Shown: positions 1 to 4,492 of the stretch, piece by piece
Numbering within the stretch: the stretch's first letter is position 1
Layout: each line of letters starts with the position of its first letter
DNA from: Reyranella sp.
Lineage (GTDB): Bacteria > Pseudomonadota > Alphaproteobacteria > Reyranellales > Reyranellaceae
NCBI GenBank assembly: GCA_016780605.1
Contig: JADHLS010000462.1
Coordinates: 1 to 5,319, forward strand
Length of the DNA stretch: 5,319 nucleotides
Direction: 5' to 3'
Translations under genes and position numbers: made by a program
The notes under the pieces: model-generated
Told to the model about the DNA's origin: nothing
What the model saw: only the letters and a program-made list of their open reading frames with translations
Database searches by the model: none

Positions 1-68
1 GGGAGGTTTCCGGTATTTCCGGGATTTCCGACAGTCGTTTTTCGCCGCGAGCGTTGGGGTACACCCAT
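1..68 (-). CDS. Possible N-terminus of a gene running off the left edge
   Basis: An ATG at 68-66 opens a frame that stays open for 22 codons to the window edge, beginning MGVPQRSRRKTT. A strong SD (GAGGAG, complement of 75-80) sits 6 nt before the ATG, which is the main reason for calling it. The visible part is basic (RSRRK) and then runs into a Gly-Asn-X pattern (GNPGNTGNL) encoded by a 9-bp tandem repeat. No domain can be recognised from so few residues. It lies on the same strand as the monooxygenase, 67 nt beyond that gene's stop with a hairpin in between, so it could be the third gene of the operon or a separate unit. A chance open frame in GC-rich DNA cannot be excluded. Confidence 0.35.
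   Translation of the reverse strand, partial: MGVPQRSRRKTTVGNPGNTGNL
7..30. repeat. Short 9-bp tandem repeat (TTTCCGGNA-like, three copies)
   Basis: TTTCCG recurs at 7, 16 and 25, exactly 9 bp apart, with the first two copies reading TTTCCGG. On the minus strand it would encode three Gly-Asn-X triplets inside the partial gene at the left edge. The array is short and may continue only as codon-level repetition. Confidence 0.5.
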
Positions 69-83
69 GAACCGCTCCTCGCG

Positions 84-125
84 CTTATGACACAAGTGCT
101 TTTTCAAACAAAGCACTTGCATAAG
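84..125 (-). terminator. Bulged long hairpin after the monooxygenase gene, candidate terminator or mRNA 3' stem
   Basis: CAAGTGCTTT (93-102) pairs perfectly with AAAGCACTTG (110-119) around a 7-nt loop. The stem continues with CTTATG (84-89) against CATAAG (120-125), leaving only a 3-nt bulge (90-92), for 16 bp in total. It starts 10 nt past the stop codon of the monooxygenase and ends 4 nt before the SD of the next possible gene. There is no U-tract after the stem on either strand, so it is not a textbook Rho-independent terminator. It could act as a 3' stabilising stem, a processing site or a protein-binding site. The structure is seen directly; the role is inferred. Confidence 0.45.
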
Positions 126-135
126 AACTGAAGTC

Positions 136-1380
136 CTATTCTGCCGCCGCCGCCTTCGCCGGCTTGAGGTCCTTCGAGTAGCGCAGGTGCACCGGCGCGT
201 CCGCCTCGAAGGGGCTCTTGAGGTCGAGGCTCTTGGCGATCTCGCGGATGGCCGGGAAGACCTCCTGGCCCATCAGCCGGATGCAGGTGAGCGAATCCTC
301 CTGGCTGACGAAGCCATCGTTGCCCCACAGGGCGAGGATGCCGGGCCGCGTCTGCTCGAGGATGCGCTTCAGCTTCTTCACCACCTGATCGGGCGTGCCG
401 TAGATGATGCGCAGATCCTCGACCTGCTGCTCGAAGCTGGTGTTGCCGCGCGGGTTGATGGCGCGGCCCGCCGCGAACTCGACGAAGGCGCGGCGGTTGG
501 TGGGCGAGCCGTAGCCCGAGGGCGTGCTCCACACCGGATGGGCAAGGCCGGTGAACTCGCCCTGCATCCAGCGGAACTGCTTGGCGTTCTCGCGCGCCTT
601 GTCCTCGTTGTCGGAGATGTGGACCTGGATCAGGTAGCCGCGATTCTCCGGTCCGCCGACATATCCGCTCTGCAGCGCCACCTGGTCGTAGAGCTCCCAG
701 ATCTTCTTGGTCTGCTCGATCGAGGTGTTGAGCGCGATGTAGGGATAGCGCTGCTGCGCCGCCCAGATGATCGTCTCCTTGCTGATCACGCCCGGGATCC
801 AGACGCGCGGATAGGGCTTCTGCAATGGCACCGCCCACGGGTTCACGACGCGATGCTGGTAGTGCGTGCCCTCGAAGCGGAATGGTCCGGCCTTCGTCCA
901 GGCCTGCACGATCAGGTCGTGCGCCTCCTCGAAGCGCTCGCGGTTGAAGGCGGGATTGACGCCGGTGGCGAGCTGCTCCTGGCCGCCGCCACGCACGAAG
1001 CCCGAGACCAGGCGGCCCTTGGAGATCATGTCGATCATGGCGAGCTCTTCGGCCAGCCGGATCGGGTTCTCCGCCAGCGGCAGCGGGTTGCCCAGCATGA
1101 CGATCTTCGCCTTCTTGGTCATGCCGGCCAGGATGGCGGCGAAGATGTTGGCCTTGGCCTGCATGCAGAACGGCGCGTTGTGGTGCTCGTTCAGCATGAT
1201 GCCGTCGATGCCGACCTCCTCGGCCAGCATGTACTGCTCGATGTAGTTGTTGTAGAGGCGCGAGCCCGCGACCGGGTCGAAGTGCTTGTTGGAGAACATC
1301 AACGCCGTGGCGCCGAAATCGCGGCCGGCCTTTTCGTCGTAGGCCGACATGGGCTGCTCGGTGAAGTACATCAGGTGCAT
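136..1380 (-). CDS. Luciferase-like (LLM class) flavin-dependent monooxygenase
   Basis: This 414-residue protein belongs to the bacterial luciferase-like TIM-barrel family, which uses reduced flavin and O2 to oxidise small organic substrates, normally with FMNH2 or FADH2 from a separate reductase. Family signs are MYFTEQP near the N-terminus, NEHH at residues 64-67, the NPLPLAENPIRLAEELAMID block at 98-117, and SKGRLVSGFVRGGG (120-133) followed by RERFEEAHDLI (147-157). The last is the usual flavin-phosphate and dimer region. The length is at the upper end for the family. The C-terminus is a short Lys/Ala-rich tail. The ATG at 1380 has an SD (GGGAG, complement of 1389-1393) 8 nt upstream that lies inside the end of the preceding gene; the two genes are 5 bp apart, so translation is probably coupled. 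No reductase gene is visible. The substrate cannot be read from sequence. A typical role would be oxygenation in catabolism of an organic or xenobiotic compound, with the neighbouring alpha/beta-fold protein acting on the same pathway. Confidence 0.93.
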   Translation of the reverse strand: MHLMYFTEQPMSAYDEKAGRDFGATALMFSNKHFDPVAGSRLYNNYIEQYMLAEEVGIDGIMLNEHHNAPFCMQAKANIFAAILAGMTKKAKIVMLGNPLPLAENPIRLAEELAMIDMISKGRLVSGFVRGGGQEQLATGVNPAFNRERFEEAHDLIVQAWTKAGPFRFEGTHYQHRVVNPWAVPLQKPYPRVWIPGVISKETIIWAAQQRYPYIALNTSIEQTKKIWELYDQVALQSGYVGGPENRGYLIQVHISDNEDKARENAKQFRWMQGEFTGLAHPVWSTPSGYGSPTNRRAFVEFAAGRAINPRGNTSFEQQVEDLRIIYGTPDQVVKKLKRILEQTRPGILALWGNDGFVSQEDSLTCIRLMGQEVFPAIREIAKSLDLKSPFEADAPVHLRYSKDLKPAKAAAAE

Positions 1381-1385
1381 GGCGA

Positions 1386-2171
1386 TTACTCCCGACCGAT
1401 GAAAGTGTTGACCAGCTTGGCGAGGGCTTCAGGCTGCTCCATGTCGACGGCATGCCCGCATGACTTGACGATCTCGAATTTGGCATTGGGCAGCGCCTCA
1501 ACGTAGCGCTTGCCGGCGCTCATGGGCACCACATTGTCGTCGTCGCCCCACACGACGAGCGCCGGCGCGCGCACGCTCGCGAGCAGGTGCGGCAGGGTCT
1601 GGCTGTACATGTAGGGCTTCCAGGCGATGCGGAAGCTCATCTCGCGGCAGATGTCCCACATCTCGAGCTGGTCGACCGACGGCTCAGCGCCGTAGACGCG
1701 ATCGAACGCCTTCTGGTCATGGAAGGCGGCGCGCACGTAATCGACATAGCCCGTGATGGCGAGGTCCAGGATGTCGCCCTGCGGCGGCTTCAGGCCCATG
1801 GCACCCACCAGTACCAGACGCGAGAGGTCGGCCGGCGCCATGGTCGCCATCTCGGCGGCGATCCAGCCGCCGAAACCCAGGCCGACCAGCGCCGGCTTGG
1901 CGACGCCGAGCTCGCTCAGGAGGCCGCGATAGACCACGGCTATGTCGCGCACGCTCCTCATCCAGTCCGGCCGCTCGGAACGGCTGTAGCCGGGATGATG
2001 CGGCACCAGCACGTCGTGCTTCGCTGCGAGCGCGTCATAAAAGGGCAGGTCGTCTAGGGTGCCGGTCTCATGATGCAGCACCAAGAGCGGAGCGCCCCTG
2101 CCGGCGCGTCTCAGGTGCAACTTGGTCCCGCCGGCCGCCACGGTGGAGGTCTTCCAGTCCACTCCCGCCAT
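1386..2171 (-). CDS. Alpha/beta-hydrolase-fold protein with Gly in place of the nucleophile Ser
   Basis: The 261-residue product has the alpha/beta hydrolase layout: LHHETGTLDDLPFYDALA (oxyanion-hole strand and loop, 32-49), VPHHPGYSRSERPDW (56-70), the nucleophile elbow LVGLGFGGWIAAEM (95-108), VVWGDDDNVVP (206-216) with the likely acid at Asp212, and SCGHAVDMEQPEAL (237-250) with His240. The elbow normally reads G-H-S-L-G-G; here it is G-L-G-F-G-G, so residue 99 is Gly (codon GGT, complement of 1875-1877). The classical Ser triad is therefore incomplete, although Asp and His remain. It may be a non-hydrolytic relative, a lyase-like enzyme or a pseudoenzyme. The start chosen is the ATG at 2171, with GGAGG (complement of 2181-2185) 9 nt upstream. 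A longer open frame from 2318 would add 49 residues, but these come from the palindromic repeat element and are not believable protein. It is the first gene of the operon with the monooxygenase. Confidence 0.9.
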   Translation of the reverse strand: MAGVDWKTSTVAAGGTKLHLRRAGRGAPLLVLHHETGTLDDLPFYDALAAKHDVLVPHHPGYSRSERPDWMRSVRDIAVVYRGLLSELGVAKPALVGLGFGGWIAAEMATMAPADLSRLVLVGAMGLKPPQGDILDLAITGYVDYVRAAFHDQKAFDRVYGAEPSVDQLEMWDICREMSFRIAWKPYMYSQTLPHLLASVRAPALVVWGDDDNVVPMSAGKRYVEALPNAKFEIVKSCGHAVDMEQPEALAKLVNTFIGRE

Positions 2172-2198
2172 TCGCGCTTTCCTCCGCTGATCGAGGGA

Positions 2199-2227
2199 AT
2201 GGTTGCAACCGGCACCAGGGGAGTCAA
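2199..2227 (-). promoter_or_regulatory. Candidate sigma70-type promoter with overlapping palindrome
   Basis: On the minus strand TTGACT (complement of 2222-2227) is followed after 17 bp by AACCAT (complement of 2199-2204), a good -35 and a weak -10 (3 of 6). The start of transcription would fall near 2192, giving a leader of about 20 nt that contains the SD of the hydrolase-fold gene. The perfect 10-bp palindrome GGTTGCAACC (2201-2210) overlaps the -10, where a repressor would be expected to act. Prediction by eye only. Confidence 0.35.
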
Positions 2228-2257
2228 AACCACCGTGCCGCACGACGGTATTTCGCG

Positions 2258-2424
2258 CTCCCTCCCCAAGCGAAGCTTGGGGAGGTGTCCGCGAAGCGGA
2301 CGGAGGGGTCATGAGCAACTGTACTGATGCTCATGACCCCTCCGTCGGCGTAAGACGCCCAAGCGTTTTGGCCGCTGCGCGGCCAAAAGCGCACGCCCTT
2401 CCCACGCAGAGCGTGGGGAGGGAG
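2258..2424. repeat. Composite palindromic intergenic element of hairpins with 10-bp inverted ends
   Basis: The element starts with CTCCCTCCCC (2258-2267) and ends with its exact complement GGGGAGGGAG (2415-2424). Inside, in order, are: an 11-bp stem with GAA loop (2261-2285); a 6-bp stem with GAA loop (2287-2301); a perfect 19-bp inverted repeat (2299-2317 and 2328-2346) around a 10-nt loop; a 5-bp stem with AAG loop (2347-2359); a 10-bp stem with TGC loop (2366-2388), extendable by 3 bp past a bulge; and a 12-bp stem with AGA loop and one G-T pair (2396-2422). The two halves look like inverted, diverged copies of one unit. GCGAAGC, present twice in the left half, is a known exceptionally stable DNA mini-hairpin. 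Such mosaics resemble the intergenic palindromic repeat families of alphaproteobacteria (RIME-like in style, not matched to a family). It ends 4 nt after the response-regulator stop, so it could also end or process that transcript. Confidence 0.85.
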
Positions 2425-2428
2425 TCAT

Positions 2429-3172
2429 TTAGCTCTCCTGAGGCCGGAAATCGTCGCCCAACGCCTCGCGCAGCCGCGCTGCCGCGGCGCGGCCCACGGT
2501 CAGGACCTCGTCCATGCCGTGCAGCTCGAGGCGGGCGCTCTCGCGCGACGGCGTCTGGATGTTGCGCAGGCGGTCGCGGTTCACGATCAGGGAGCGCCCC
2601 AGCCGCAGGAAGGGCGGCGATGGCAGCACGTTCTCGAAGTGGCCGAGCGTCCGCCAGATCATCAGGGCAGGCTGGTCGGCGACGAAGACATGCGTGAAGT
2701 CGCCGTCGGCGCGCAACGCCACGACGTCGGACGGCTTGGCCAGCAGGGTGCGCTTTGGCGTCTTGAAGGCGATCACGGCTCGAGCGCCCGACACCGGCTT
2801 GGCCGCGGCCTCCTCGCGTGCCAGTTCGCGCTCGCCGCGCTTCAGCGACTCGGCCAGGCGCTGCGGATCGACCGGCTTCAGGAGATAGTCGACCGCATTC
2901 ACCGCAAACGCCTCGACGGCATACTGTGCGTAGGCGGTGACGAAGACGACGACCGGCGGTTTCTCCAGCCTTGTCAGCAGGTCGAACCCATCGGCGCCAC
3001 CCAGCTCGATATCGAGGAAGACCAGATGCGGCGACGTACGCTCGATCTCGCGCAGGGCATCGGTCACTCCTTCGGCCTCGCCCACGATCTCGACTTCGGG
3101 GTGCGCGGCCAGCAGGCGCCGCATCGCCTGGCGCGCCAGGCGCTCGTCGTCGACGATCATCACGCGGAGCAC
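2429..3172 (-). CDS. LytTR-family response regulator
   Basis: This 247-residue protein is a two-component transcription factor. The receiver domain (1-120) shows the acidic pair Asp8-Asp9, the phosphoacceptor Asp54 in VFLDIELGG, Thr79 in FVTAYA and Lys99 in LLKPVD. The DNA-binding LytTR domain follows at about 135-240. Its signature is FLRLGRSLIVNRDRLRNI (188-205), close to the family pattern in which the Arg-Ser-Ile/Leu-Val-Asn segment leads into the last strands, then EVLTVGRAAAARLREAL. Such regulators bind direct repeats upstream of target genes. The start chosen is GTG at 3172, with an SD (GAGGG, complement of 3179-3183) 6 nt upstream. This gives a complete first beta strand (MLRVMIVDDE) and a 13-nt overlap with the kinase gene. 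An ATG at 3160 sits in a TGATG overlap with the kinase stop but would remove most of that strand. Its partner is the kinase immediately upstream. Confidence 0.94.
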   Translation of the reverse strand: MLRVMIVDDERLARQAMRRLLAAHPEVEIVGEAEGVTDALREIERTSPHLVFLDIELGGADGFDLLTRLEKPPVVVFVTAYAQYAVEAFAVNAVDYLLKPVDPQRLAESLKRGERELAREEAAAKPVSGARAVIAFKTPKRTLLAKPSDVVALRADGDFTHVFVADQPALMIWRTLGHFENVLPSPPFLRLGRSLIVNRDRLRNIQTPSRESARLELHGMDEVLTVGRAAAARLREALGDDFRPQES

Positions 3173-4242
3173 GGCTCGCCCTCGAGCTTGAGCGTCGCCA
3201 CTACCTGGTCGTCACGCCCCTCCAGCGTGAAGCTGTGGCGGCCGGGATAGTGCAGGTCGAGCCGGCGGCGCACATTCTCCAGGCCGATCCCGGACCCGCT
3301 GCGGCGCGAGGTCCTGCCCTGTTCGAGTGACCCCGTGTTCTCGATCACGACGTGCAGGGCATTGCCTTCGGCGGCGACATCGACATGGACGTCGAGCCCG
3401 TTCTCGCGGCGGCCGTGCTTGACGGCGTTCTCGACCAGCGGCTGCAGGAGGAAGCTCGCGATGTGGCGTTGGCCCGCATCGTGATCGACATGGACGCGCG
3501 TCCTGAGGCGCTCGCCGAAGCGCGCCTTCTGGACACCGAGATAGGCCGCGAGGCCGCTCACCTCGTCGTCGACCGTCACGATAGTCTGATGGAGACTGTC
3601 GAGGGAATGGCGCAGATAGGCGGTGAGATCGCGCAGCATGGCAAGTGCCGCCGTCGGATGCTCGATGATCTCCTCAGCAACGCCGTTCAGCGCATTGAAC
3701 AGGAAATGGGGATCGAGCTGCAGGCGCAGCTCCTCAAGCTCCAGCCGCAAGGCCTCGGCCTCGGCGCGCATGGCGTGTCGATGCTCTTCCTCCTGTGCCC
3801 GCGCGGCGAGGATCCAGAAGTAGCAGAGGCTCCAGGCGTTGAGCGCGAGCACGTAGTGGAACCAGGGGACCACGACCTGCTCGAGCAACGTCCAGTTCGG
3901 GATGTTCCAGCCCATGACGTGGCGAATGCCGAAGCCCACGCTGACGGCAATCGCCGCCGCCGCCGCCGACAGCACGACGACCAGGACGAACGAGCGCGGC
4001 GTCAGCCGATTGCCGATGCTTTGCGAGGCGTAGATCGCGCCGAGGCCGGTGGAGAGAGCGACCAGGCACGGCGCCACCACCAGGCTGACAACGACCGCCA
4101 TCGGCATGTTCTTGTAGGTCAGCAGCCGATTGAGCAGGTCGAGAACGAAGAACAGCCCCCAGCCCACGAACTGGGCACGCCAAAAGGCCGGCAGACGGTC
4201 GAGCCGCCAGCGCTGTGCCGTGCTGGCCGCCAGGCTAGGCAT
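3160..4242 (-). CDS. LytS-type membrane sensor histidine kinase (His_kinase family)
   Basis: The 360-residue protein has four likely transmembrane segments (about 22-40, 48-72, 84-106, 124-147) with short loops and no large periplasmic domain. It probably senses within the membrane or through a partner. A charged helical linker (about 150-176, EEEHRHAMRAEAEALRLELE) leads to the phosphorylation site QLDPHFLFNALN with His179. The ATP-binding part shows the N box QPLVENAVKHG (Asn272), a G1-like VIENTG in which Asn replaces the usual Asp, and the G2 box GSGIGLENVRRRL (from about 316). This matches the His_kinase plus HATPase arrangement of LytS, AlgZ and YpdA-like kinases. The start chosen is ATG at 4242; a TTG at 4254 would add four residues but its SD spacing is too short. 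A G-rich stretch upstream is the only SD candidate and sits rather far away. The gene overlaps its LytTR regulator by 13 nt. Confidence 0.92.
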   Translation of the reverse strand: MPSLAASTAQRWRLDRLPAFWRAQFVGWGLFFVLDLLNRLLTYKNMPMAVVVSLVVAPCLVALSTGLGAIYASQSIGNRLTPRSFVLVVVLSAAAAAIAVSVGFGIRHVMGWNIPNWTLLEQVVVPWFHYVLALNAWSLCYFWILAARAQEEEHRHAMRAEAEALRLELEELRLQLDPHFLFNALNGVAEEIIEHPTAALAMLRDLTAYLRHSLDSLHQTIVTVDDEVSGLAAYLGVQKARFGERLRTRVHVDHDAGQRHIASFLLQPLVENAVKHGRRENGLDVHVDVAAEGNALHVVIENTGSLEQGRTSRRSGSGIGLENVRRRLDLHYPGRHSFTLEGRDDQVVATLKLEGEPCSA

Positions 4243-4257
4243 AAGCGCGCGCAAGTT

Positions 4258-4289
4258 CCCCCGATTCCCGCAAATCCCCCCGACCGCCC
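4258..4289 (-). promoter_or_regulatory. G-quadruplex-capable tract in the kinase leader
   Basis: On the minus strand four G-runs of 3, 6, 3 and 5 bases (complements of 4287-4289, 4276-4281, 4267-4269 and 4258-4262) are separated by loops of 5, 6 and 4 nt, satisfying the common G3+N1-7 rule. The tract ends 15 nt before the ATG, inside the predicted mRNA leader, and its last run is the only SD-like sequence. Folding would therefore compete with ribosome binding. The pattern is seen; the role is inferred. Confidence 0.4.
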
Positions 4290-4307
4290 GAACGGGCCGT
4301 CCCGTGC

Positions 4308-4336
4308 ACTAGATGACATTTGCGGTCGACCGGCAA
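4308..4336 (-). promoter_or_regulatory. Candidate promoter of the kinase-regulator operon
   Basis: On the minus strand TTGCCG (complement of 4331-4336) and TCTAGT (complement of 4308-4313) are 17 bp apart, each matching the sigma70 consensus at 4 of 6 positions. Transcription would start near 4301, giving a leader of about 59 nt before the ATG at 4242. A perfect 10-bp palindrome CGGTCGACCG (4323-4332) lies between the boxes and touches the -35. Predicted by eye. Confidence 0.35.
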
Positions 4337-4338
4337 GA

Positions 4339-4402
4339 TCACGGTCACAGCATGCTCACCAATTGGCCGCTTGGTTCACCGTTTAACCTGCCCGCTTCAC
4401 CG
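4339..4402. promoter_or_regulatory. Phased TCACC direct repeats, possible LytTR operator
   Basis: TCACC occurs at 4356-4360, 4376-4380 and 4397-4401, spaced 20 and 21 bp, with related TCACG and TCACA at 4339 and 4345. The last two copies agree over seven bases (TTCACCG at 4375 and 4396). LytTR regulators are known to bind 9-bp direct repeats on one helix face about 21-22 bp apart, and ACCGTTTAA (4378-4386) resembles that kind of half-site. The array lies just upstream of the predicted kinase promoter and about 90 bp before the divergent secreted-protein gene, so it could control either or both. Confidence 0.35.
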
Positions 4403-4492
4403 AGAGTCGGGCCGCACTCCGATGCCGTCCTGCGATCGACATGAGATATCGCCGCCCAGATCCGGTCGGCGACGGGGCGGGAGGAGCGGCAA

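Noticed and set aside
67..90. Seven-codon plus-strand frame (MNRSSRL) next to the hairpin as a leader peptide
   Set aside because: It has no regulatory codon run and no plus-strand gene downstream of it; the hairpin is explained by the minus-strand operon.
187..1506. Long open frame on the plus strand, and another on the minus strand (104-1501), over the monooxygenase gene
   Set aside because: Both are out-of-frame shadows of a clear gene in GC-rich DNA, with Arg/Ala/Gly-rich composition and no domain.
2172..2318. 49-residue N-terminal extension of the hydrolase-fold protein from an ATG at 2318
   Set aside because: It is translated from the palindromic repeat element and the promoter region, has no SD as good as the one before 2171, and does not resemble the family's N-terminus.
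2258..2424. CRISPR array
   Set aside because: The repeats are inverted and differ in size and sequence; there are no evenly spaced direct repeats with spacers.
3325..3350. Asn in place of Asp in the kinase G1 box (VIENTG) as a sign of a dead kinase
   Set aside because: As I recall, Asn at this position (ENTG-like) is common in LytS/AlgZ-type kinases, and the N box, G2 box and His179 are intact, so loss of activity is not supported.
3352..4386. Plus-strand 344-codon open frame opposite the sensor kinase
   Set aside because: Antisense shadow of the kinase gene; the product is low-complexity Arg/Glu/Asp/Ala-rich and has no recognisable motif.
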